Position numbers and translations under genes: made by a program. The notes under the pieces are model-generated. The model was not told the DNA's origin. It made no database searches and saw nothing but the letters and a program-made list of their open reading frames with translations. From NCBI GenBank assembly GCA_018136815.1, contig CM030944.1, positions 2,982,429 to 3,046,428 on the forward strand: DNA of 64,000 nucleotides. Direction: 5' to 3'. Shown piece after piece: positions 1-8,526 of this stretch. The DNA comes from Isochrysis galbana. Taxonomy: Eukaryota; Haptophyta; Isochrysidales; Isochrysidaceae. How positions within the stretch are numbered: the first letter of the stretch is position 1; the number at the start of each line of letters is the position of its first letter.

Positions 1-341
1 AGTACGAGCTGCGTCTTCTTCAAGCCCGACGTCACGGGGCGTCCCATCCCCGTGCCCACCAAAGGTGCGCGTCTGATGGCCGCAGGAGAGAGGGACATTG
101 CAATAATTGAACAGGGCCCGTCGCAATCACCCTTTTAGCAATCACTCAGTCAAGCTTTTGAACTCGAGTAACCCCTCGCGCCTCGACTGGACAAGCGTGC
201 CTTTATACTTACTACCTCATTGTGCGAGGAGCAAACCTAGAGGATAGTGGTGCGGTTTGGCGCACCATGAGGCTGGGCGCCAAAATTACAACGCGCCCTT
301 CGGCAAGCGTATTGACAAGTCAGGCGCCACAGCGCATTGCA

Positions 342-1136
342 TTATTGGACTGGGGCATCGGCGGGTCGATAGTCCAAGAATTCTGAGACTTCTCCAACAA
401 AACCACAGTCAACGTCGTCCGGCATCTCTGAGGGACGCTGTAGCGTCACAATCTGGAAATGAACAAACGCATGGGGGCAAAAGAAGAAGATAAGACACAC
501 GATGCTCAAGATTGGGTCAGAGGGTACAGAAAAGATCGCCAGAGGAGGGTGAATAGGTTCCCCATCCGTAGCAAGGTAGATCCACTTCATGGGCGTAATG
601 TGTGCCTACCACACCTTGTAGGGTGTCTGCAACCCGCAGACAAGATGCTTGCGCTGCAATCGAAGACGTTTGGAGATCTTTGCCGCATGTTCAAGGATCA
701 GGCGCTTTTGATACTGTGCGGCTTGTTGTAATGTGCCTGGTTGGGCAACTGCAATGCGTCCAACTAGAAGCCAATCATTGCCTTCCTCCGGTGGCTCTGT
801 CGCAGAGCCAGGGAACGCGGTGGCCACCTGGGGATCAACACGTGCAAAGACATCGATCGAGATAGCACCCTCACGCTCCGTGAGGCGCTGGTAGGCAGTG
901 GCCATCGATTTCGAAGTGACCGCCTTTTTCTGGGCTGGTGCTTGCCCAAAGCCCGAGCTGCGCTTCGCCTTGCCACCTTGCTTCTGTGGCTTGGGCTTGG
1001 CACCAAATCCCACCATGCGGACGGGTACCGGCTGAGCGTCGCGGAGCGCCCGGATATACGACGGCGCAGTTCCGAGCGACAGGCAACACCCGCTGGCCAC
1101 CGCGAGTGTAAGCAGAGCAATGAGACGGCCAGCCAT
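342..1136 (-). CDS. Putative plastid-targeted small protein (DUF6523-like), two exons
   Basis: Exon 1 is 1136-615 and exon 2 is 452-342. The donor AAG|GTGTGG and acceptor TTCCAG are both in phase 0, giving 210 aa. The start is an ATG followed by a hydrophobic signal-peptide-like stretch (residues 1-20), then a Lys/Gly/Pro-rich segment with two GFG motifs (residues 43-66). Such a leader fits a bipartite signal plus transit peptide in an alga with a secondary plastid. The mature part has a tract beginning DWLLVGRIA, followed by Gln-rich and basic helices, and the short second exon is acidic. This layout reminds me of DUF6523-type proteins of algal and plant plastids, whose function is unknown. 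Seen: exons, leader and composition. Inferred: plastid location and family. It stands alone, next to transposon DNA. Confidence 0.6.
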
Positions 1137-1429
1137 GCTCTGGCTCTCTGCCTCTCTGCCTCTCGCTTCTCAGTCGGTTGCACCTTGGTTTCACACCAAG
1201 AGGCAGCTCGCGAAAGGCTGAAGCTCCTTCGCTGAGAGGCCGCGGTGCAGGCGAGGAGCGAGCGAGTGGGTAGCGGATGGAGGGGGGGAGGGGAGGGAGG
1301 GAGAGGGAGGGGAGAGCTGGAGGCTAGCGAGATCGATCGGCCGCTCGTGCGATCGGCCGCGTGCTCTCGCGCCCGGATACTCCTACGGAAAGACCTCAAA
1401 TCTCTAGAGGAAGAGAGACCTACTGTAAG

Positions 1430-1698
1430 AGTAGGAGCATACCCAAACCTAGAGAAAGAGAGATTTGATATGTGAAGTTCCGTTTATATCCCCTTTCTTA
1501 GCGGTCTTCATCTTGCCAAGGTGACTGTAAAGTAAAGTCTTTTACTTTACTCCTACTCGTTTGATTTCAAATCACGGACGGACATATCATAGAGTCTAGG
1601 AGAACTATGGAGTACAAGCTGCTACTGCAGTAGTATCTAGCATAGAGGCTTGCGCTTCGCAGAGCGGCCCGCTTCGCAGAGCGGCCCCCCCCCTTCCC
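1430..1698. other. Short gene-free stretch with a palindrome
   Basis: No coding signal. A short inverted repeat (GTAAAG...CTTTAC, about 1527-1550) lies upstream of the DDE transposase locus. I could not match it to a partner beyond 4034, so it is not claimed as a terminal repeat. Confidence 0.3.
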
Positions 1699-2476
1699 AT
1701 GGCTCCCAGAGCCATCCCCAAGCCCCAGGGGAAGCCTAAGCCGGCCCCTGGGCACTATACTATCCAGGCCCGCGATCTCCGCGCCAGAAACCGCGCAGCC
1801 GCGCTCGAAGACGTCCGGAAGGCTGCAGCGTACTGCCGAGCGAACAGCGTCGGAGCCAAAGCAGCAATGGCCACAGGGATGTTCCCGCTGGCCGCTGGCA
1901 ACGCGGCATAAGGTCACAGGAGAGCTGCAGAAAGCGCAGGGGGACGAGCAACGAACGCGCGACTCACACTCACAGATTCTCACAAATGTAGAGCGGCGCA
2001 AGCTCGCTGCATGGATCCTAGCGCGCGCTGACATGCATGAGCCCCAAAACAGGCACCAGATATCCGTCAAAGTGCGCGAGATGCTCGCGGAGCGGCACAG
2101 GTTCAACCGGGCGAAGAAGTTCGGCAAGGGTACAGTCCTCCTCAACACACCCGAGCTCAACCACGTGAACTCCGACCTCGACCTCTCCCATACGTTCTTC
2201 CAACGCATCTTCCCGTGGTGGCGTGCTCACGGTATCGACATCGAGGAGGGCAGCTCAAGGCTCAAGGGCAGAAGAATATCGAAGGGGGAAGAAGTACACG
2301 GAGGAGGTTGTTCGTAACCACTTTCACGGCGAGTATGGTCTGGAGGCCGAGCTCATCGATGCAGGGGTCATGGACCCTGAGACCAAGGTAAGCATGCGCC
2401 CCCCTCCCCCGCCCCCCGCCCAGCACTCGCGTGTACATGCGCTAAGCATGCCCCCCTCTCGCTCACATGTACTCAG

Positions 2477-3505
2477 GTTATCAAGGACACCCGCCGCGTT
2501 TTAAATGCGGACGAGACCCCGCAGGCCTTGGACGTCCCTCAACGCGGGCGGCGGGCGAAAGTGGCCAAGCGCAAGGGCAAGGCGGTCAAGCAGCGGGGGG
2601 GCAACACCAAGGAGTCAATCACGGTGATGATGACGTGGGATCTATCCAGGTGGAACTACGGCGTGCAGCTGGTGGTGAAGAGGAAGTGGGCAACTTCTGA
2701 CTTGGCCGTTGAGCCACCTTTGGGGATGTGCACCTTTGACGATGGCGTCGACCTATTGCGTCGACAAACTCGGTCTTGTCTGCAAGTCCACGCCACCGAA
2801 GGCATGCAAACGGAGGAAACGTTTTTGACGTATTTACGGCGGCTGAATGCTTGGATAGATCAGCGGAGCGCGGTCGAAGTGGCAGCCGGGGGCACGCCCA
2901 TTGAGCGACCTGTGGTTCTTTTGCTCGATAATCATGCCTCCCGTTTTAGCGACGGGGTGTTAGAGGCCACCACAGGTCAAGCGGCCGAGCTCGGCATACG
3001 TATTTTCACGGAGGAATCCGGCACGTCCGGATTCCTCCAAGCCCTAGACCAATTCAGCTCCTCGTTTCACAGGTGCTACAACAAGGCTAGGGATGCGTAC
3101 AAGGACGCCTACCTTGCAGCACAAGGAAGGGAGCTCCAGACCCTTTCCCTCGCCGACTTCATATCCATATTGGGTGGTTCCAAGCGCCTCGGCGTCCCCG
3201 GGATGTTGTTCACATGGTGCGACCAGTACGACATCATAAAGGCGTGGAAGCGTGTAGGTGTGGCGGGGAATAGGCTGTGCCCAGAGCTCATTGACCGCTC
3301 ACACTTTGTTGACCAATCGACGAACAGGGGCGTCTCGAGCAACGCGGACGTGTCCTCTCCAGGCCCGTCCACCCTTGCCGAGGCTAAGAAGACGCCGCCG
3401 GGCGTGCGGCGTGGAAGCTTGGCGGCCGCTGAAGCAAAAATGGCACAGCTTGAGGCTTTTGCTCGGAAGATGCAAGACAAGGCGGAGGCTCCTTATGACC
3501 CGTGA
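2477..3505 (+). CDS. DDE superfamily endonuclease (pogo/Tigger-like), catalytic exon
   Basis: This exon resumes in phase 0 after the intron 2388-2476 and stays open for about 340 codons. It holds all three acidic residues of the DDE fold, in contexts typical of DDE_1 (N-A-D-E-T; L-L-D-N-H; A-L-D-Q). The C-terminal 90 residues are Ser/Ala-rich and end in a basic, possibly coiled tail. Its stop codon TGA falls inside the ATG-containing start of the next ORF. The role inferred is strand cleavage and transfer during transposition. Helix-turn-helix DNA-binding domains, if present, should lie in the upstream pieces at 1699-2387, where I see only short basic segments. Confidence 0.72.
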   Translation, partial: VIKDTRRVLNADETPQALDVPQRGRRAKVAKRKGKAVKQRGGNTKESITVMMTWDLSRWNYGVQLVVKRKWATSDLAVEPPLGMCTFDDGVDLLRRQTRSCLQVHATEGMQTEETFLTYLRRLNAWIDQRSAVEVAAGGTPIERPVVLLLDNHASRFSDGVLEATTGQAAELGIRIFTEESGTSGFLQALDQFSSSFHRCYNKARDAYKDAYLAAQGRELQTLSLADFISILGGSKRLGVPGMLFTWCDQYDIIKAWKRVGVAGNRLCPELIDRSHFVDQSTNRGVSSNADVSSPGPSTLAEAKKTPPGVRRGSLAAAEAKMAQLEAFARKMQDKAEAPYDP

Positions 3506-4034
3506 CCCGTCTCGTGGCGTGCTTTCTATGAGTTCAGCTAGTGGCTCGGGCGCTCGGGCGAGCGCAGGTGACGCGACCGATTGCGACTCGGACGCGGATA
3601 GCGATGGTGACAACGGGACAGCGGGTCAGCGCAGGATCCGGCTGTTCGAGCTATCGGGCTCTTGGACCCTTAGAGATATGCAGGCAGAGAAGGCTAAGAG
3701 GCGCGCGTTAGCAACTCAGGGCGCTCAGGAGGCGCAAAGGCAAAGGAGGAAGGCAGCACGGCTTGAGCGGACTACCGTAGCAGATGAACTCGCGCAAGCG
3801 CGGGTAACCTCCTTCCGGGCATGTGAGATGATGTGTACGTGTGCGACTGATCCGTGCCCGTGGGTGGGTTTCATGTTGTGTTCATGTGGAAACTTGAAGA
3901 AAGGGGTGTGCAAGAAGAGGGAGTGTGTGCAGCGTCGAAAGGGTGCAGTTTCCGGGCTTGAAGGCGCCCTCGTGGCGCAAGAGGCTGCCGTGAGTGCCTG
4001 CCCCCCTACCCTTGATGTCGGGGCTGGTTTGTGA
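3495..4034 (+). CDS. Cys-rich ORF overlapping the DDE transposase end
   Basis: About 180 codons, starting at an ATG that overlaps the transposase stop by a few bases in another frame. It has an acidic Ser/Asp stretch, an Ala/Arg/Gln-rich helical segment, and a Cys cluster (CTCATDPC...CSC...C...C; about 3835-3930) with zinc-binding spacing. It may be the C-terminal zinc module of the transposase, separated by a frameshift, or a second product of the element. I do not recognise the family. The overlap and shared strand favour one ancestral ORF. Confidence 0.4.
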   Translation: MTRDPSRGVLSMSSASGSGARASAGDATDCDSDADSDGDNGTAGQRRIRLFELSGSWTLRDMQAEKAKRRALATQGAQEAQRQRRKAARLERTTVADELAQARVTSFRACEMMCTCATDPCPWVGFMLCSCGNLKKGVCKKRECVQRRKGAVSGLEGALVAQEAAVSACPPTLDVGAGL

Positions 4035-4226
4035 GGCTCCTGCTTTCGCGCGCGCGCTTGCGCATAACGTCACTGTGAGTCACCACCACCATCTTTTGAA
4101 AAAAGAAGCACATGTCGGCCTAGATAGTGGCAGGGGGCAACTTTCATCTAGTTGGAGCAACTTCTAGAGGTCTAAGGCTCAAATTTTAAGCTTTCCCATA
4201 GAAATGGGGCCGTTTTGAGAAGCTCA

Positions 4227-5147
4227 AGCCTCTATAGGGCCTAGTAAGAGTTTCGCGCCGGACCCCCCCAAGTTTCGCGCAAAAGTTTTGCAAAGTTTCG
4301 CACTAATCCGCCCAAGTTTCGCAATAAGTTTTGCAAGTTTCGCGTCTTTTTCGAGGAGTTGTATGTTGTATGTACGTACATGCAATTTTAAATGTAGCTG
4401 TAGTTGGTTGCTGGGGCGCCATGATGCCCCGTACGCCCGCCCCCGGGCTCTGCCAGGGTGCCAGGGTCTTTGCAAGGCCTGCGGGGATATCTTCACCCGC
4501 ACCTTCACCTGCGTCTGCGAGTGATACACTTGGTTGTAGCCACCCCGGAAATCAACCGGGAGACGAGACGATAGGGATCCGATAGGCACAAGGCACAACT
4601 AAGAACTAAGTGCGCACCCAGGACAATCCCGACACGAGGAGGGAACCAAACAAAACGACACAAGTATACGAGCACGGCGCACAAAATACCTCGATAGGTA
4701 GGGCAACGACATCTATAGATAGTCTATAGCGCATAACGAAAGGCCTCCCTCGAACTCGCACTCCGAGCCGGGCCCATGGGAGCAGAGTACCTGAGCACTT
4801 TGGCCGCACCCCCAAAACCAAAGTAAAAGGAACGAGGGGGGGAAGGTAAGGGGGCGAAGGAAAGGGAAGTAAGGGCGATGAACGAACGGGAGGTAGAAAG
4901 AGGATGCCAGTCTAGCAATAGGTGTTAGCGTTAGCCCTGGATCTTTAGATTTTTTTCCGCTCCTCGTTACTTGCCTCTCGCCAGCGGCCAGCGGCGACCG
5001 TAACCGTAACGTCGTAACGGTAAGTTTCGCGGAGTTTCGCATACGGGCAATTTTGGGGCCCAAGTTTCGCGAAAGTTTCAGGGCCAAAAAAGTGACCCAA
5101 GTTTCGCGATGAGTTTCGCGAAACTCTTACCCGGCCCTAAGCCTCTA
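4227..5147. mobile_element. hAT-like non-autonomous transposon with 8-bp target duplication
   Basis: The element spans 4235-5139 (905 bp). Its ends are inverted repeats: the left reads TAGGGCCTAGTAAGAG and continues TTTCGCG; the right, on the complement, reads TAGGGCCGGGTAAGAG and continues TTTCGCG (21 of 23 positions match). It is flanked on both sides by the direct repeat AGCCTCTA (4227-4234 and 5140-5147). An 8-bp duplication and TAGGG ends are hAT hallmarks. Both subterminal zones carry repeated AAGTTTCGC words (left 4249-4345, right 5020-5120), likely transposase-binding sites. No transposase ORF is present, so it is non-autonomous. The interior contains a poly-T-ended segment (to about 4957) related to the repeat at 7330-7489. 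Confidence 0.85.
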
Positions 5148-5209
5148 CTACTACTCTATAGACGATAGTGTACTAGAGCCTACTCTACCCTAAGCACTGT
5201 GGTTTTCAC

Positions 5210-5400
5210 AAAGTAGAGGGGGAGGGGGTGGGAGGAGAGAGAGAGAGAGAGGATAAGGCGGCAGAGAGCAGAGAACAATATGAGAGAAAGAAGAGACAGA
5301 GAGAGACAGAGAACTACACGAGGGAGCAGAGAGAGGGGAGGGAGACAGAGAGACCGAAGGACAGAGGAGAGAGGAGAGAAGACTCGAATCGTTAGAGAAC
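5210..5400. repeat. GA-rich simple-sequence tract
   Basis: Purine-rich (GA)n-like low-complexity DNA just upstream of the DUF3293-like gene. Open frames across it are compositional artefacts. It could act as a promoter-proximal tract for the following gene, but nothing specific is visible. Confidence 0.7.
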
Positions 5401-5465
5401 AAGACTAGTCTCACAGTACTTTGGTAAAAACGTAAAAACGGGTCCTCTGCTCCTATTGTGTCTCG

Positions 5466-6146
5466 ATGCTGCTGCGCCGGATGGCATGCTCGGTTCTGCT
5501 GCCGCGGCTCTCGCTGGGCCTGCTGGCGGGTAGCAGCCTCGGGCTGGGGAGCTTGCGGGTGTGGGCGGACGAGAGGCAGAAGGCGCCGCTTGGGGAGCTG
5601 TATGCGGACGCCGTCGAGGCGTTTGTCGACGTTCCCGGTTGCGAGTCGCTTTCGTCGGCTGACGGAGTGCTCTATCTGGCGCCCTCAAAGGCGGGAGCTG
5701 AGCGCGTCGAGTGGCCAAAACTCATCTCGAAGAGCGTCATCTACTCGTTCACCGCCTGGAACCCACACGGCCAGACCGCATCCGATGCTGCGAACAAGGC
5801 AGCAAACGCGCGTCTCGAGGCAGACATTGACAACCTGCGTCTCAAGCCTCGTGCGACCTGGCGGTGCTTTGGCTTCAACGTCAAAGAGGGCTGGCGGGAG
5901 GAGGGGTTCTCGCTCGCGTACGATCCCGCAGAGCGCCGATTCGCCCTCAACGAAGTGATGAGGCTTGCTTCACGCTACAGGCAAGCGGCAGTCTATATGT
6001 ACATGTGCAAAGAAGGTGTCGTGGTGCGCGAAACTCTATGGGTAGACAGGGCGGCGCGTGAGGAGCATGCAGATGATACTCCCGTGGTCATGATGCGGCT
6101 CGCAAACCCACCGCCATCTGAGCTAGCTGCTCGCGGGAAGCTGTAA
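5466..6146 (+). CDS. DUF3293 domain protein
   Basis: Single exon, 226 aa. The first ATG precedes a hydrophobic Leu-rich segment (residues 5-33), which could be a signal or transit peptide; a second Met at residue 6 is an alternative start. The body contains the block SFTAWNPHG, then SDAANKAANARLEADI, then a Gly-Trp-Glu-Glu region (about residues 138-146) and an Ala-rich C-terminal helix. This order (TAWNP; S-D-A-N...N..L; W-x-E) is that of DUF3293, a small family of unknown function found in bacteria and algae. No catalytic role is assigned. The gene sits alone between two transposon-derived blocks. Confidence 0.7.
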   Translation: MLLRRMACSVLLPRLSLGLLAGSSLGLGSLRVWADERQKAPLGELYADAVEAFVDVPGCESLSSADGVLYLAPSKAGAERVEWPKLISKSVIYSFTAWNPHGQTASDAANKAANARLEADIDNLRLKPRATWRCFGFNVKEGWREEGFSLAYDPAERRFALNEVMRLASRYRQAAVYMYMCKEGVVVRETLWVDRAAREEHADDTPVVMMRLANPPPSELAARGKL

Positions 6147-6769
6147 GCACGTCGGCTAACAGTCTGACGAACCATGTACCAACGTGGTGAAGCATGTGAG
6201 TGCCCATAGCCATAGACACAACCATGGCGCACCGCGTCTGTACCAGCGACAGCGTTAGATTTCAGGTTTCGCGAGGGATGCTTCACAACTTCCGCGCCAT
6301 GTCCATGGTACCGCATTTCAAACGTTGGATGGTCTATGCTGATGAGATGTGAGCATGGACCGATGGAGCGTAAGCATGGCGGTATGTATAGGGTTTAGGG
6401 GCATGGGGTATGGCCTTTCACGGATGGCGGATGGGTGATGCGTGCCTCACGGACGGATAATGGAAAGAGCGCGCGCGCGCGGCTCTCGTGGTTATCACCA
6501 TCGGGCGTATAACCGTATTGTCGTTGTGCGAAATCCATATCCATATCGTTACTTCTTGCTAACGTTCACTCCATCCCCGCATCCCTCTCTCTTGTCGCTC
6601 TCGCTCTCATGCCTAAGGCCGCGACTCCCTCAGCCTTGCCCTGCCACCGCTAACCTCAGCCACCCCGGCCCTCCAACCTCCTCCGATACGCCTCCCTTGC
6701 GCCCTTTATTCCGGCTGCCTCTCGCCAAACGCCCGCCCCCGCGTAGTTCGTAGTTCGCTTGACCCGTTC
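6147..6769. other. Gene-free spacer
   Basis: No supported gene. An alternating (GC)n run (about 6469-6482) and C/T-rich stretches are the only marked compositions. Confidence 0.5.
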
Positions 6770-6774
6770 AAAAA

Positions 6775-6965
6775 ATCTTGGAGATGAAGATGCCCGCTAC
6801 GCTACTAATTACTCTCTCCTTAACCGGATTCCCGCTCGACATCGCCCTCGCCCCCACCTCTCTCCCCTTCCCGCTCCTCCCCCGTCCATTTTTGTTCGGT
6901 TTCGGGGGGTCGGCCCATGTACACTACTTTAGGACTAGCGTTGGGAGGCGGGGGGGCAGGCCTAT
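6775..6965 (-). repeat. Poly-T-tailed repeat family, inverted copy
   Basis: Read on the minus strand, this copy ends in the motif found at the ends of 7330-7489 and 29100-29281: a GCCCTGAATCTTCAG-like block followed by a T run (here more diverged). The body also matches: a purine-rich middle and a GGTTTCGGGG-type block on the plus strand at 6898-6910. With the plus-oriented copy at 7330-7489 it forms a diverging pair about 370 bp apart. Confidence 0.5.
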
Positions 6966-7329
6966 TCGGTAGAAGAGGCGCAACGAAGACTACCGGTACG
7001 ATTTAAAGACAACGACTTCGCAGTGTTGGAACTACGTCATATTAGCATCCTAGAATTTTTATTGTGTCTAGACACCTAAAACAGTCGCTATCTAATAGAT
7101 CCCCAGCTTGAAACCGAAAGACTCGAACGCGAAAAGCGATTTTTACGAATGTTGAAGACTACTACGGTCATTGACGTCCAACGACCCACGGGCAGATTCA
7201 CACACATGTCACATACAGACTCATAGGGCGCCTAAGACCTAAGACGCTCGACCCAGTGGATTGGGGCCCTACTCAGCATTCCCTACTACTTTGCCGCAGG
7301 GATCTACCCGCGAGCGACGAAATCACGCT

Positions 7330-7489
7330 TGCTAACCTGGGCCGCACCCCTAGCTGATACCGAAGACAAAGGAATGATGGGGGGAAAGGGAGGAGGTGGA
7401 GCGAAGGGATGGAAGGGCGGAGGCGGTGAGGAAGTAGGAATACCTAGATACAGTAGGTGTTAGCCCTGAATCTTCAGATGCTTTTTTTT
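7330..7489 (+). repeat. Poly-T-tailed repeat family, plus copy
   Basis: It ends GCCCTGAATCTTCAGATG followed by eight Ts at 7482-7489. The purine-rich body (GGGGGAAAGGGAGGAGG-like) and the same terminal block recur at 29100-29281 and, more diverged, inside the hAT-like element at about 4800-4957. The constant T-run end suggests the 3' terminus of a retroposed RNA. Confidence 0.6.
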
Positions 7490-7539
7490 CAGTCCCGACT
7501 TATCCTGTAAACAGGTGCGGGACTTACCGCATTTTCCTA

Positions 7540-8020
7540 TTTTTCGGTGGGCGGAGCTCTTGCTCCGCCCACCCCCTTCTCCGCGCTCTCTCTCCCCTCT
7601 CCTGCGGCACGCGCGATGGCGCGCCTGCGGCAAGCCTGCAGCTGCCCCTGGCGACCCCTGGGGGCTCTTGGAGGCCACCTCCACGCTCAGGGGGCAGAGG
7701 AGGCTAGGGCTGCTGGGCCCTGGCCTCCCCTGCCTCTCCCTCGCTGGCGCTCCTGAACCTCAGGGGCCCCCATTCTGCACCTGTCTGCCTGTCGACCAGG
7801 GGGGGAGGGGGGTTGGAGCGATGGGCTGGCCACGACAGGCCAGGCAGGACGCGCGAGGCAGCCTGCCACGGGGAGAGAGTGGGTCAGCAGGGCAATCTGC
7901 TCCTGGCAAGCCATCACGCATGCCGGGAGCATGGGTGGTTCCTCCCCCATGGCAGGGGAGGAGTGGAGAGGGGGGGGGGCTCGTGCCCCCCCATGGGCGA
8001 ACTAAGTATAAACTTAGTTG
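7540..8020 (-). mobile_element. Hairpin-headed retroposon copy (family 2)
   Basis: On the minus strand the copy begins with an 8-bp hairpin (AACTAAGT, loop TTAT, ACTTAGTT; 8019-8000) followed after five bases by an ATG at 7994. The downstream DNA is about 80% similar by eye in word order to 15640-16045 and 14870-15130: an Ala/Gly/Pro-rich reading frame, a CCCTGCCTCTCCCTCGCTGGC-like block on the plus strand, and a GTCGACCAGGGGG-like block. The reading frame breaks soon after the ATG, so this copy is probably dead. No target duplication was found. Confidence 0.55.
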
Positions 8021-8299
8021 TCTCGCAACCGGGAAAGAAAGGGCCGGGGGAGTGGGGAGTGGGGGTGTAGAAAGTAGAAAGTGTCCTGCGTTAAAGTAGT
8101 GGGTCGTTCCAGTCACCGCTCACGAAATGGATGCCGCTACCAGCACCAAGGACCAAGGTGCGCTATGCCGCCCTCACAGCCACACCAATCACGCCCGCCG
8201 CCCCCGCGCACCACGTCGAAATCGGCCGCTTGCGGCCCCCAGTGCCCAGTGTTGCGGTGATGAGTGATGACGTCGTCACGCCCCCAAGACGCGCCGTGA

Positions 8300-8360
8300 G
8301 GGGTTCGCGGGGGGGGGGGGGGGGGGGGGGGGGTTGCCGGGGCAGGGGGGGGGGGGCTGC
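8300..8360. repeat. Poly-G tracts
   Basis: Two long G runs separated by GTTGCC. The length and simplicity make local sequence errors likely. Confidence 0.85.
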
Positions 8361-8526
8361 GGAATCCTTGAACACCCAGGGGAGGTGGAAAATAGTGGTT
8401 AAAAGAGTGAGTGACCGGCTAATAAGCTAATAACCTTTACAAGAAAAATGGCTCGTCCACCTCTGCCCCACTAGCACACCCAGTCACAAGACTACTTTTA
8501 AAAAAGCGGCTTGTCCAGCTCGCGCG

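Larger units (their letters stand above)
1699..4034 (+). mobile_element. Tigger/pogo-like DDE transposase locus, probably degraded
   Basis: Coding pieces run from an N-terminal part (1699-1911; 2033 to about 2317) into a GT-AG-spliced core (intron 2388-2476; core exon 2477-3505). The core has the DDE_1 layout: Asp in a NADET context (2510-2512), Asp in LLLDNHA (2927-2929) and Asp in QALDQF (3047-3049), with 40 residues between the second and third. These are the metal-binding residues of Tc1/mariner-superfamily jerky/pogo transposases, which cut and paste DNA in the nucleus. The reading frame changes around 2260-2285 without a clear intron, so the copy looks broken there. A Cys-rich ORF overlaps the end of the core (3495-4034). 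Terminal repeats and a target duplication were not identified. Confidence 0.7.

Noticed and set aside
8300..8360. G-quadruplex regulatory element
   Set aside because: Very long G homopolymers are as likely to be sequencing artefacts, and no gene depends clearly on them.
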